From Thauera propionica (GTDB lineage: Bacteria; Pseudomonadota; Gammaproteobacteria; Burkholderiales; Rhodocyclaceae), in assembly GCF_002245655.1 (NCBI RefSeq), contig NZ_NOIH01000003.1, forward strand, positions 620,001 through 684,000: DNA of 64,000 bases, given 5' to 3'. The notes beneath the pieces were generated by a model. The model was not told where the DNA came from, ran no database searches, and saw only the letters and a list, made by a program, of their open reading frames with translations. Numbering within the stretch: position 1 is the stretch's first letter; each line of letters begins with the position of its first letter. Both the position numbers and the translations under genes were made by a program. Shown here one piece after another: positions 45,752 to 55,019 of this stretch.

Positions 45752-47959
45752 TCAGGCGGCGCGCCCGTCGCCCTTCACGCGGCCGATCCGCACCACATCC
45801 GGCACCCGGCGCACGCCGCGCATCACGCGCGCCAGATGCATGCGGTCGCGTACCTGCAGCGTGAAGTTGAGTGCGGTGTAGGCACCCTGTTCGTTGTCCA
45901 TGTGCACGCTCTGGATGTTGCAGTCTTCCTCGGCGATGGCGCTCGCCACCCGCGCCAGCACGCCACGCGCGTTGCGCGTCAGCACCCGGATGCCGACATC
46001 GAACAGGCGGTCGTCGTTGCCCGCCTCCCACTCGACATCCACCCAGCGCCCGCGGTCGCCACGCAGCTTGGCGACGCTCGGGCAGTCGTGGGTATGCACT
46101 TCCAGCCCCTGCCCCTTGCGCAGCGTGCCGATGATCGGATCGCCCGGAATCGGATGGCAGCAACGCGCGAGCTGCACCGCGATGCCCTCGGAACCGCGGA
46201 TCGTGATGGCACCGGCCGGCTTCGGCTTGACTACGTCGGGCCGGCCCGACTCCATGTCCTGCGCCTGCGCCAGGCGGCGCGCAACAATGGCGGGCAGGCG
46301 CTTGCCCAGGCCGAGGTCGGCGAAGATGTCCTTCTTGTGACGCACGCCACGGTCACGCAGGAAGCGGTCCCAGGCGAAAGTAGAGATCTGCCCCAGCATG
46401 AGCCCGTGCGGCCGCAGAGCCTGATTGAGCAGGCGCTCGCCCAGCGCGACGGACTCGTCCTGCTGGGCGTTCTTCATGAAGTGGCGGATCTGCGCGCGCG
46501 CCTTGCCGGTGCGGGCGTAGGACAGCCAGGCCGGATTGGGATTGGCGTGCGCGGCGGTGATGATCTCGACCTGGTCGCCATTGCGCAGTTCGCTGCGCAG
46601 CGGCATGAGGTCGCCGTTGATGCGGCAGGCGACGCAGCGGTTGCCGATGTCGGTATGCACCGCATAGGCGAAGTCCACCGGCGTCGAGCCTTTGGGCAGC
46701 GAGAAGATCGTGCCCTTGGGCGAGAACACGTAGACCTCGCCCGGGAACAGGTCGATCTTGACGTGCTCGAGGAACTCGGTGGCCTCGCCCGAGGCCGACT
46801 GCAGCTCGAGCAGCGACTGCAGCCAGGAATGCGTCTTCTGCTGCAGCTCGGTCAGCGTCTTCTCGTCTTCCTTGTACAGCCAGTGCGAGGCCACGCCGGA
46901 ATCGGCGATGTGATGCATCTCGCGCGTGCGGATTTGCACCTCGACCGGTGTGCCGAACGGCCCGATCAGCGTCGTATGCAGGCTCTGGTAGCCATTCGCC
47001 TTGGGGATGGCGATGTAGTCCTTGAACTTGCCCGGCACCGGCTTGTACATCGAGTGCAGCGCACCCAGTGCCAGGTAGCAGCCGGGCACGTCGCGCACGA
47101 TGACACGGAAGCCGTAGATGTCGAGCACCTGCGAGAACGACAGGCGCTTTTCGACCATCTTGCGGTAGATGCCGTAGAGATGCTTCTCGCGCCCCTGCAC
47201 CTCGGCGGTGATGCCCCACTGCGGCAGGCGCGCCTCGATCGCCTCGCGCACCTTGCCGACCACCTCGCGGCGGTTGCCGCGCGCTGCACGGATGGCGCGC
47301 GCCAGCACCTGGTAGCGCAGCGGGTACTTGTTGCTGAACGACAGCTCCTGCAACTCGCGGAACAGATCGTTGAGGCCCAGCCGGTTGGCGATCGGCGCGT
47401 AGATCTCGAGCGTTTCGTTGGCGATGCGGCGGCGCTTGGCCGGACGCATGTGGCCCAGCGTACGCATGTTGTGCAGGCGGTCCGCCAGCTTGATGAGGAT
47501 GACGCGCAGGTCGCTCGCCATCGCCAGCAGCATCTTGCGGAAATTCTCCGCCTGCGCCTCCTCGTGCGAGCGGAACTCGATCTTGTCGAGCTTGGACAGC
47601 CCGTCGACCAGTTCGGCCGACACCTTGCCGAAGCGCTCGGCGATCTCCGCCTTGGAGATGTGGGTGTCCTCCATCACGTCGTGGAGGAGTGCGGCGATCA
47701 GCGCCTGCGCGTCGAGGTGCCAGTCGGCGACCAGCGAGGCCACCGCGACCGGATGGCTGACGTAGGGCTCGCCGCTGACGCGGAACTGGCCGGCGTGCGC
47801 ATCGGCCGAGAAATAGTAGGCCGCCTCGACCCGCCCCACGTCCTCGGGACGCAGGTAGGTCTGGATCTTCGCCTTCAGCTGCTGGAAATCAAGCGACAGC
47901 ACGCTCGACGTGGGCGGGCTGAAGATCGGACGAGGGGCGCCTATGTCGCTTGCTTCCAT
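45752..47959 (-). CDS. spoT: Bifunctional (p)ppGpp synthetase/hydrolase (RelA/SpoT)
   Basis: 735 residues. HD hydrolase domain (H55, SHP 68-70, HDVMED 93-98), synthetase domain (YGFRVIVRDVPGCY, KDYIAIPKANGYQSLHT), TGS (VFSPKGTIFSLPKGSTPVDFAY) and a C-terminal ACT domain (LFDVGIRVLTRNARGVLARVAS). Both catalytic domains look intact, so it can make and degrade the alarmone. It is downstream of rpoZ and gmk, the usual proteobacterial order. Confidence 0.95.
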   Translation of the reverse strand: MEASDIGAPRPIFSPPTSSVLSLDFQQLKAKIQTYLRPEDVGRVEAAYYFSADAHAGQFRVSGEPYVSHPVAVASLVADWHLDAQALIAALLHDVMEDTHISKAEIAERFGKVSAELVDGLSKLDKIEFRSHEEAQAENFRKMLLAMASDLRVILIKLADRLHNMRTLGHMRPAKRRRIANETLEIYAPIANRLGLNDLFRELQELSFSNKYPLRYQVLARAIRAARGNRREVVGKVREAIEARLPQWGITAEVQGREKHLYGIYRKMVEKRLSFSQVLDIYGFRVIVRDVPGCYLALGALHSMYKPVPGKFKDYIAIPKANGYQSLHTTLIGPFGTPVEVQIRTREMHHIADSGVASHWLYKEDEKTLTELQQKTHSWLQSLLELQSASGEATEFLEHVKIDLFPGEVYVFSPKGTIFSLPKGSTPVDFAYAVHTDIGNRCVACRINGDLMPLRSELRNGDQVEIITAAHANPNPAWLSYARTGKARAQIRHFMKNAQQDESVALGERLLNQALRPHGLMLGQISTFAWDRFLRDRGVRHKKDIFADLGLGKRLPAIVARRLAQAQDMESGRPDVVKPKPAGAITIRGSEGIAVQLARCCHPIPGDPIIGTLRKGQGLEVHTHDCPSVAKLRGDRGRWVDVEWEAGNDDRLFDVGIRVLTRNARGVLARVASAIAEEDCNIQSVHMDNEQGAYTALNFTLQVRDRMHLARVMRGVRRVPDVVRIGRVKGDGRAA

Positions 47960-47981
47960 GTGTCGCCCCTCATGGCCAGGC

Positions 47982-48197
47982 TCAGGCCTGACCGCGGTTC
48001 AGCATCTCGAGCCCGACTTTGCCGGCGGCGACTTCACGCAGCGCGATCACGGTGGGCTTGTCCTTGTCGTGCGGATCGATGTCGATCTGCGGCGTGCTGC
48101 CGATGGTCAGCTGACGGGCGCGATAGGTCGCGGCCAGCGTGAGCTGGAAGCGGTTCGGAATCTTCTTCAGGCAGTCTTCGACGGTGATGCGGGCCAT
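47982..48197 (-). CDS. rpoZ: RNA polymerase omega subunit
   Basis: 71 residues from ATG 48197 ([23 protein letters not shown]). The Omega family signature is complete, including ARQL and the [11 protein letters not shown] stretch. It stabilises RNA polymerase assembly and forms part of a ppGpp binding site, which fits its place between gmk and spoT. Confidence 0.95.
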   Translation of the reverse strand: MARITVEDCLKKIPNRFQLTLAATYRARQLTIGSTPQIDIDPHDKDKPTVIALREVAAGKVGLEMLNRGQA

Positions 48198-48199
48198 GT

Positions 48200-48814
48200 T
48201 CAATCCTGTTCGAGAAAGTCGAAAAATTCGGGATGACGCTGATGCTGGTTCGGATAACGCAGGCGGGCAGCACGCACCACTGCGACCAGATCGTCCAGCG
48301 CAACGTCGATTTCGTTATTGATTATAACGTAGTCAAATTCGGCCACATGGCGCATTTCCCCGCGTGCGCCGAGCAGCCGACGGCTGATCACCTCGTCGCT
48401 GTCGGTGCCGCGGCCGCGCAGGCGCGCCTCCAGTTCCTCCATCGACGGCGGCATGATGAATACGCCGACCGCCTCGGAGAAGGACTTGCGTACCTGCTGC
48501 GCGCCCTGCCAGTCGATCTCGAGCAGCGTGTCGCGACCGGCGGCGATCTGGTCCCGCAGCCACACCTTGGACGTGGCGTAGTAGTTACCGTGGACCTCCG
48601 CCCACTCAAGAAATTCGCCGCGATCACGCAGCGCGCGGAAGGTCGGGACGTCGACGAAGTGATACTCGCGGCCGTCCTGCTCGCCGGGACGAGGCGCGCG
48701 CGTGGTGTAGGAGATCGACAGCTGCACGCGCGGGTCGCGCTGCAGCAGGCCGCGCACCAGGGTCGTCTTGCCGGCGCCCGAGGGCGCGGTGACGATGAAG
48801 AGGGTTCCGGGCAT
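48200..48814 (-). CDS. gmk: Guanylate kinase
   Basis: 204 residues. P-loop [13 protein letters not shown] (about 8-20), GMP-binding [16 protein letters not shown] and YATSKVWL. It phosphorylates GMP to GDP. It ends two bases before the rpoZ start codon, forming an operon gmk-rpoZ-spoT; yicC lies upstream on the same strand. Confidence 0.96.
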   Translation of the reverse strand: MPGTLFIVTAPSGAGKTTLVRGLLQRDPRVQLSISYTTRAPRPGEQDGREYHFVDVPTFRALRDRGEFLEWAEVHGNYYATSKVWLRDQIAAGRDTLLEIDWQGAQQVRKSFSEAVGVFIMPPSMEELEARLRGRGTDSDEVISRRLLGARGEMRHVAEFDYVIINNEIDVALDDLVAVVRAARLRYPNQHQRHPEFFDFLEQD

Positions 48815-48825
48815 GGCGGCGTTCC

Positions 48826-49692
48826 TTACTCGATGTTCTGCACTTGTTCGCGCATCTGCTCGATCAGCACCTTCATCTCCATCGCAATGCCGGTGATGTC
48901 GGTGGCGGGCGATTTGGATGCCAGGGTGTTGGCCTCGCGGTTCAGCTCCTGCATCAGGAAATCCAGGCGCTTGCCGGCCGCGCCGCCGGCCTTGAGGATG
49001 CGCTCGACCTCGTCGAGGTGCGTGCTCAGGCGCGTCAGCTCCTCGGCCACGTCGATGCGCTGGGCGTAGAGCGCGACTTCCTGGCGGATGCGGTCTTCGT
49101 CCAGGCTGGCGACCGCATCGCGCAGCTTGGCGGTCAGGCGCTCCTGGTATTCGGCGACCACCGCCGGCATGCGCGGCGTGGCGGTGGCGACGAGCTCGCG
49201 CATGCGGGCGACGCGTTCGCGGATGGCATCGGCCAGCTTCTCGCCCTCGCGGCGGCGGGTGGCGACCAGCTCCACCAGCGCGGCATCGGTCAGCGCGCAG
49301 ATGTGCGGCAGCAGTTCGTCGAAGCCCAGGCTGTCGTCGGCGAGCATGCCGGGCCAGCGCAGTAGCTCATTGACGGACAGCGGCGACGCATCCGGGAAGC
49401 GAGCGCGCAGCGTGTCCTGGGCATCGGCCAGCTGGTCGACCAAGGCGCCGTTCAGCGCCAGGCTGCGCGGCGCGCCGTGGCCGGCCTGCAGGTTGAGGCG
49501 GCATTCCACCTTGCCGCGGCCGAGCTTGGCGGTGATGCGTTCGCGGATGGCGGGCTCGGCCTGGCGCAGGTCGTCCACGATGCGAAAACCGAGGTCGAGG
49601 TAGCGCGAATTCACGCTGCGCAGCTCAAGGTGAACGCTCACGCCACCCAGGTCGCGGGTCTGGACCGCGAAACCTGTCATGCTCTGGATCAT
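48826..49692 (-). CDS. yicC: YicC family endoribonuclease
   Basis: 288 residues. MTGFAVQTRDLGG, SVNSRYLDLGFRI and the C-terminal helical HLDEVERILKAGGAAGKRLDFLMQE/ANTLASKS region are diagnostic of the YicC/YloC family, which has RNase activity in the tested members. Start at ATG 49692; the MTGFA methionine at 49680 is possible. It is followed after 11 bases by gmk, the common arrangement. Confidence 0.93.
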   Translation of the reverse strand: MIQSMTGFAVQTRDLGGVSVHLELRSVNSRYLDLGFRIVDDLRQAEPAIRERITAKLGRGKVECRLNLQAGHGAPRSLALNGALVDQLADAQDTLRARFPDASPLSVNELLRWPGMLADDSLGFDELLPHICALTDAALVELVATRRREGEKLADAIRERVARMRELVATATPRMPAVVAEYQERLTAKLRDAVASLDEDRIRQEVALYAQRIDVAEELTRLSTHLDEVERILKAGGAAGKRLDFLMQELNREANTLASKSPATDITGIAMEMKVLIEQMREQVQNIE

Positions 49693-49784
49693 CTGGGGTC
49701 TCCGGGAACCCGGCGCGATCGTTTACACTGCGGGTCCCACTCAGGAAAGAGGCTGGGAAAGCCCGGATTCTAGCGCCCACGAAG

Positions 49785-50735
49785 ATGCCGCCTCAAGCCA
49801 ACTGCGCGCTGCCCGCAGGCTTCCAGCTCGACCAGTACCGCATCGACCGCCAGCTTTCGCTCGGTGGGTTCTCGATCGTCTATCTGGCGCACGACGAAGC
49901 CGGAACGCCGGTCGCCATCAAGGAATACCTGCCGAACTCGCTCGCCCTGCGCAAGGACGGCGAGATCATGCCGCAGGTGACCGAAGAGCATCAGGCGGCC
50001 TTCCGCTACGGCATGAAGTGCTTCTTCGAGGAGGGGCGTTCGCTCGCCAAGCTGATGCATCCGAATGTCGTGAGGGTGCTCAACTTCTTTCGCGCCAACG
50101 GCACGGTGTACATGGTCATGCAGTTCGAACGCGGCCGCACGCTGCACGACTTCATCCAGAAACATCGGGGCGACATCCGCGAGGCCTTCATCCGCACGGC
50201 GTTTGCACGCCTGCTGAACGGCCTGCGCGAGGTCCATGCCCACAAGCTGCTGCATCTAGACATCAAGCCGTCGAACATCTACCTGCGTACCGACGGCACA
50301 CCGGTGCTGCTCGACTTCGGCGCCTCGCGCCAGACCCTGATGAACGACCAGCCGATCCTCAAGCCGATGTACACCCCAGGCTTCGCGTCGCCCGAGCAGT
50401 ACGACCGGCGCGACCAGCTCGGCCCGTGGAGCGACATCTACAGCGTCGGGGCGAGCCTCTACACCTGCATCATCGGCAGCGCGCCGCCGCGTGCCGATGA
50501 ACGCGTCAAACAGGACACGCTTCAGCCCTTGGCCAAGACCCAGTCCGACCGCTTCTCGCCGCAGCTACTCGAGCTGATCGACTGGTGCCTGAAGCTCGAC
50601 CCCTTTGCGCGCCCGCAGAGCGTCTATACGCTGCAGAAGGCGCTGGTACACAAGAGCGAAGTGGAAACCGCGCCGCACACGCCCTGGTTCACCGATCTCG
50701 GCAGCAGACTCAAGGCCTTCATCGGCCGCGGCTGA
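49785..50735 (+). CDS. Hanks-type Ser/Thr protein kinase
   Basis: 316 residues, soluble. Glycine loop LGGFSIVYLA, VAIKEY (ATP lysine), catalytic loop HLDIKPSNIYL, DFGASR and PGFASPEQY (APE-like). The catalytic loop has HLD in place of HRD, so it may not need activation-loop phosphorylation. No PASTA or membrane segment. A PP2C phosphatase gene starts 11 bases later, so the two form a reversible phosphorylation pair. Targets cannot be read from the sequence. Confidence 0.9.
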   Translation: MPPQANCALPAGFQLDQYRIDRQLSLGGFSIVYLAHDEAGTPVAIKEYLPNSLALRKDGEIMPQVTEEHQAAFRYGMKCFFEEGRSLAKLMHPNVVRVLNFFRANGTVYMVMQFERGRTLHDFIQKHRGDIREAFIRTAFARLLNGLREVHAHKLLHLDIKPSNIYLRTDGTPVLLDFGASRQTLMNDQPILKPMYTPGFASPEQYDRRDQLGPWSDIYSVGASLYTCIIGSAPPRADERVKQDTLQPLAKTQSDRFSPQLLELIDWCLKLDPFARPQSVYTLQKALVHKSEVETAPHTPWFTDLGSRLKAFIGRG

Positions 50736-50746
50736 AGGAATTCGAC

Positions 50747-51661
50747 ATGCGATTCACGATCTACCAGGAAAGCCGCATCGGCCAGCGCCAGTCCAACCAG
50801 GACCGCATCGCCTACTGCTATTCGCGCGACTCCCTGCTGATGGTGGTGGCCGACGGCATGGGCGGCCACCTGCACGGCGAACTGGCCGCGCACATCGCGG
50901 CGCAGTACATCACGCACGCCTTCCAGCGCGAGGCGCAGCCGGCACTGCACGACCCGGCGCTGTTCCTGTCGCGCGCGCTCACCGGCGCCCACCACGCGAT
51001 CCTCGACGACACCCTCGACCGTCACCTGCAAGAGGCGCCGCGCACCACCATCGTCGCCTGCGTCGTGCAGGACGGCACGGCCTACTGGGCGCACGCCGGT
51101 GACTCGCGCCTGTACCTGCTGAGGCGTGGCCGCATCCACACGCGCACGCGCGACCACTCGCGCGTGCAGATGCTGATGGACCAGGGCCTGCTGAGCGCCC
51201 ACGACGCCGCCAATCACCCGGGGCGCAACCGCATTTATTCCTGCCTGGGCGGCACGCACTCGCCCCAGATCGAGTATTCGCCGCGCATGGATCTGCTCGA
51301 CGGCGACACCTTCGTGCTGTGCAGCGACGGCGTGTGGGGCCCGCTCGGCGACGAAGCGCTGCTGGTCGGCCTGGTCGACACCCCGCTCAACGTGGCCGTG
51401 CCGCGCCTGATGAGCCAGGCCGAGGCCCGCGCCGGCGAGACTGCCGACAATCTCTCGATGGTCGCGATGACCTGGCATGACGACCTGTCCACCGCGGGAC
51501 CGGACGTCATCTCGACGCAGACCATGGCGCTCAACCACTTCACCACCGAGATCGACCTCAGCAGCCGCAGCATCGGCCAGCTCGTCGACCTCGACGAGGA
51601 CGAGATCGAACGCGCCATCCGCGAAATCAACGCCGCCATCCACAAGTTCGACAAGCGATAG
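50747..51661 (+). CDS. PP2C-family Ser/Thr phosphatase
   Basis: 304 residues from ATG 50747 with AAGGA upstream; the longer frame overlaps the kinase and is not credible. Metal-binding motifs are complete: SNQDR, VVADGMGGH, LCSDGVWG and TADNLSMVA. A C-terminal extension of about 55 residues (LDEDEIERAIREIN) is not part of the catalytic fold. Expected to reverse the action of the adjacent kinase. Confidence 0.92.
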   Translation: MRFTIYQESRIGQRQSNQDRIAYCYSRDSLLMVVADGMGGHLHGELAAHIAAQYITHAFQREAQPALHDPALFLSRALTGAHHAILDDTLDRHLQEAPRTTIVACVVQDGTAYWAHAGDSRLYLLRRGRIHTRTRDHSRVQMLMDQGLLSAHDAANHPGRNRIYSCLGGTHSPQIEYSPRMDLLDGDTFVLCSDGVWGPLGDEALLVGLVDTPLNVAVPRLMSQAEARAGETADNLSMVAMTWHDDLSTAGPDVISTQTMALNHFTTEIDLSSRSIGQLVDLDEDEIERAIREINAAIHKFDKR

Positions 51662-51670
51662 GAACCCCCC

Positions 51671-52390
51671 ATGCGACCCAGCGAGCGCAAACCCGACGAA
51701 CTCCGCACCGTCCGCCTCACCCGCGGCTTCACGTGCCACGCCGAAGGCTCGGTGCTGGTCGAGTTCGGCGCCACCCGCGTGCTGTGCACTGCCAGCGTCG
51801 AAGAGAGCGTACCGCCCTTCCTGCGCGGCAAGGGCCAGGGCTGGCTCACTGCCGAGTACGGCATGCTGCCGCGCGCCACCCACACCCGCGGCGTACGCGA
51901 GGCGGCCAAGGGCAAGCAGAGCGGCCGCACGCAGGAAATCCAGCGCCTCATCGGCCGCAGCCTGCGCGCGGTGGTCGACCTGGAAGCGCTGGGCGAACGC
52001 CAGATCATCATCGACTGCGACGTGCTGCAGGCCGACGGCGGCACGCGCACGGCCTCGATCACCGGGGCCTGCGTCGCGGTGCATGACGCGCTGATGGGGC
52101 TCGTCACCAGCGGCAAGCTGCCGCGCAACCCGATGCGCGAGTTCGTCGCCGCCGTCTCGGTCGGCATCCACAAGGGCGCACCGGTGCTCGACCTGGACTA
52201 CGCTGAAGATTCGGACTGCGACACCGACATGAACGTGGTCATGACCGAAGGCGGCGGCCTGATCGAGGTTCAGGGGACAGCCGAGGGCGCGGCCTTCTCG
52301 CGCGCCGAACTGAACGCCCTGCTCGATCTCGCCGACAGCGGCATCCGTCGCCTGTTCGAGCTGCAGCGCGCTGCGGTTCACGGAGGCTGA
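51671..52390 (+). CDS. rph: Ribonuclease PH
   Basis: 239 residues, normal length. [35 protein letters not shown] and [18 protein letters not shown] are the phosphorolytic core. It trims tRNA 3' ends using phosphate. Located nine bases after the phosphatase and two bases before rdgB. Confidence 0.97.
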   Translation: MRPSERKPDELRTVRLTRGFTCHAEGSVLVEFGATRVLCTASVEESVPPFLRGKGQGWLTAEYGMLPRATHTRGVREAAKGKQSGRTQEIQRLIGRSLRAVVDLEALGERQIIIDCDVLQADGGTRTASITGACVAVHDALMGLVTSGKLPRNPMREFVAAVSVGIHKGAPVLDLDYAEDSDCDTDMNVVMTEGGGLIEVQGTAEGAAFSRAELNALLDLADSGIRRLFELQRAAVHGG

Positions 52391-52392
52391 AC

Positions 52393-52998
52393 ATGAGCAA
52401 GCGACTGGTGCTGGCGAGCAACAACGTCAAGAAGGCGGCCGAGATGCAGGCCCTGCTCGCGCCGCTGGGCATCGAGGTGATTCCGCAGAGTGCGCTGGGC
52501 GTGAGCGAGGCCGAAGAGCCCCACCCCACCTTCGTCGAGAACGCGCTGGCCAAGGCCCGCCACGCCGCGGCTGCCACCGGTCTGCCGGCAGTCGCCGACG
52601 ACTCGGGATTGTGCGTCGAGGCGCTGGGCGGCGCACCCGGCGTGCAGTCGGCGCGCTTCGCCGGCGAACCCAAGTCCGACGCGCGCAACAACGCCCTGTT
52701 GCTGGAAGAACTCGCTGCCTTCCCCGAGCCCGAGCAGCGCCGCGCCTACTTCTGCTCGGTCGTCGTGCTGGTGCGCCATGCCGACGATCCGCGCCCGCTG
52801 ATCGCCGACGGCGAATGGCACGGCCAGATCCTGCCTGCTGCACGCGGCGAGGGCGGCTTCGGCTACGACCCGCTGTTCTGGCTGCCCGAGCTCGGCCAGA
52901 CCGCCGCCGAACTCGACGCCGCGCTGAAGAACACGCTCAGCCACCGCGGCGCGGCCATGCGGCACCTGCTCACCCGCCTCGAATCCCACCCGCTGTAG
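52393..52998 (+). CDS. rdgB: XTP/dITP pyrophosphatase
   Basis: 201 residues. LASNNVKKAAEM at the N-terminus, VADDSGLCVEAL with the catalytic acidic residues, SARFAGE and GFGYDPLFW. It hydrolyses non-canonical purine nucleotides. Co-transcribed with rph, and probably with hemW downstream. Confidence 0.97.
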   Translation: MSKRLVLASNNVKKAAEMQALLAPLGIEVIPQSALGVSEAEEPHPTFVENALAKARHAAAATGLPAVADDSGLCVEALGGAPGVQSARFAGEPKSDARNNALLLEELAAFPEPEQRRAYFCSVVVLVRHADDPRPLIADGEWHGQILPAARGEGGFGYDPLFWLPELGQTAAELDAALKNTLSHRGAAMRHLLTRLESHPL

Positions 52999-53071
52999 AA
53001 CCGCAGGACGGGCCGGTCGCAGAACGCATGCTGTGGCCTGGCGCCTCCTGCGCCCTCAAGGGCCACCCGCC

Positions 53072-54292
53072 GTGACACGCCGCATCATCCCGCTGACCCC
53101 TGCCGCATCACCGGCGCGCCCGCTGCCCCTGCCCGAACGCCCGCAGCTCGAGGCGCCGCCGCCCCTGTCGCTGTACGTGCATTTTCCGTGGTGCGTGCGC
53201 AAGTGCCCCTACTGCGACTTCAACTCGCACGCCCCACGCGAAGGCGGCATCCCTGAGCAGGCCTGGCTTGACGCCGTGCTCGCCGACCTGCAGCACGCCC
53301 TGCCGCAGGTGTGGGGCCGCCGGGTGCACAGCGTCTTCATCGGTGGCGGCACACCGAGCCTGATGTCGGCGCAGACGCTGGACGCCCTGCTCACCGGCAT
53401 CCGCATGCTGCTGCCGCTCGACCCCCTCGCCGAGATCACGCTCGAGGCCAACCCGGGCACGGTCGAAGCCGGACGCTTCCGCGACTACCGCGCCGCTGAC
53501 GTCAATCGCCTGTCGCTGGGCATCCAGAGCTTCGATGACGCCATGCTGGCGAGGATCGGCCGCATCCACGGCGGCGACGAGGCACGCCGGGCGATCGAGG
53601 CCGCCACCACGCATTTCGAGCGGGTGAATCTCGACCTGATGTACGCGCTGCCGGGCCAGACGCCGGCGATGGCGCTGGGCGACCTCGAGACCGCGCTCGG
53701 CTTCGGCACCGAGCACCTGTCCTGCTACCACCTGACGCTCGAGCCCAACACGCCCTTCGCCCACGATCCCCCATCGCTGCCCGACGACGACGTCGCGGCC
53801 GACATGCAGGAGGCGATCGAATCGCGCCTCGCCGCAGCCGGCTTCGAGCACTACGAGACCTCGGCCTTCGCCCGCCCGCACGGCCAGAGCCGGCACAACC
53901 TCAATTACTGGACCTTCGGCGACTACCTCGGGATCGGCCCCGGGGCACACGGCAAGCTGTCCAGCCATGAAGGCATCCGCCGCGAGATGCGCCACAAGCA
54001 TCCGGCGCGCTACCTCGAAGGCGCGGCGCGCGGCGACTTCGTGCAGGAGGCGCGCGCGGTGTCAGTGGCGGAACTGCCCTTCGAATTCATGATGAACGCA
54101 CTGCGACTGACTGGCGGCGTGCCCGCCAAGCTGTTCGCGGCGCGCACCGGCGTGCCGCTCGAGGCCATCGGCGAACGCCTCGAAGCGGCGCGCGCTCGCG
54201 GCCTGCTGGAAATGCGCGACGGGCAGATCCGGCCGAGCCCGCAGGGGCGGCGCTTTCTCAACGATCTGCTGCAGGTCTTCCTGGACGACTGA
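53072..54292 (+). CDS. hemW: Haem chaperone HemW (radical SAM)
   Basis: I choose GTG 53072 (406 residues); a GTG at 53033 would add a poorly coding leader. Radical SAM cluster CVRKCPYCDFNSH, GGGTPSLM and NRLSLGIQSFDD are typical. It belongs to the former HemN-like group (HemW) that carries haem to membrane proteins rather than oxidising coproporphyrinogen, because the true HemN C-terminal domain is absent. The rph-rdgB-hemW order is common in this group. Confidence 0.93.
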   Translation: MTRRIIPLTPAASPARPLPLPERPQLEAPPPLSLYVHFPWCVRKCPYCDFNSHAPREGGIPEQAWLDAVLADLQHALPQVWGRRVHSVFIGGGTPSLMSAQTLDALLTGIRMLLPLDPLAEITLEANPGTVEAGRFRDYRAADVNRLSLGIQSFDDAMLARIGRIHGGDEARRAIEAATTHFERVNLDLMYALPGQTPAMALGDLETALGFGTEHLSCYHLTLEPNTPFAHDPPSLPDDDVAADMQEAIESRLAAAGFEHYETSAFARPHGQSRHNLNYWTFGDYLGIGPGAHGKLSSHEGIRREMRHKHPARYLEGAARGDFVQEARAVSVAELPFEFMMNALRLTGGVPAKLFAARTGVPLEAIGERLEAARARGLLEMRDGQIRPSPQGRRFLNDLLQVFLDD

Positions 54293-54304
54293 GACCGCTC
54301 ACCC

Positions 54305-54330
54305 GCGATGGGCCCCGCGGAGCCCATCGC
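54305..54330. terminator. Bidirectional hairpin between hemW and ybhB-like gene
   Basis: Nine-base perfect arms GCGATGGGC and GCCCATCGC around an eight-base loop lie in the 51-base gap between two convergent genes. Confidence 0.6.
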
Positions 54331-54343
54331 GCCTCTGCCAGGG

Positions 54344-54970
54344 TCAGCGCAGGGCCGGATTCAGCGTGTAGGTGCCGGTGAGCCTCGCCTCGGCGAGTAC
54401 GTGCCCGGCCATCGCCGCGCGCACGTCGGGGCCGGTAAAGCGCCCTTCCACCGCGCAGCGCGGCACATCCAGCGCGTACAACGTGAACACGTAGTGATGC
54501 ACGATCTCATCGTTCCACGGCGGGCAGGGGCCATCGTAGCCGTGGTAGTCGCCCTTCATCGACTCGTCGCCGGCGAACCACGCCGTGTAGTCATTGACGC
54601 CGTGGCGCGCGCCAAGCGCCGTTTCCGGGCCAGGCTTGCCGCCAGGCGTGACTTCGCCGGAGAAATGACCGGCGTCGATGGCGCGCAGCTCGGCCGGCAG
54701 ATCCACCACCACCCAGTGGAAGAAATCCACCCGCGGCAGGCTGGCCGGCACCGTGCGGCCCTCCTGGTTCACGTCATCGCCCCGGCTCGGCACATCGGGG
54801 TCGTGGCAGATCAGGACGAAGGACCGCGTGCCGGCGGGCACGTCGGACCACGACAGCTGCGGATTGCAGTTGGCGCCGAGGCAGACGTGCCCCTCGTCGG
54901 CGGGGATGCAGAAGGCGAACTCGCCGGGAATCGGCGCGCCGTCATTGAAGCTCTGGCTGGTGAGTTTCAT
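54344..54970 (-). CDS. YbhB/YbcL (PEBP family) protein
   Basis: 208 residues from ATG 54970 with a strong AAGGAG site. Family landmarks are PQLSWSDVPAGTRSFVLICHDPDVP, FFHWVVVDLPAELR, YDGPCPPWNDE and HHYVFTLYALD, the ligand pocket of phosphatidylethanolamine-binding proteins. The bacterial members have no settled biochemical role. It lies 49 bases upstream of sppA on the same strand, in the reverse order of transcription (sppA comes first). Confidence 0.85.
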   Translation of the reverse strand: MKLTSQSFNDGAPIPGEFAFCIPADEGHVCLGANCNPQLSWSDVPAGTRSFVLICHDPDVPSRGDDVNQEGRTVPASLPRVDFFHWVVVDLPAELRAIDAGHFSGEVTPGGKPGPETALGARHGVNDYTAWFAGDESMKGDYHGYDGPCPPWNDEIVHHYVFTLYALDVPRCAVEGRFTGPDVRAAMAGHVLAEARLTGTYTLNPALR

Positions 54971-55019
54971 GCTGTCTCCTTCGTCACGGTGGGGTGGATG
55001 GCGTGCGCGGCGCCTGCGC

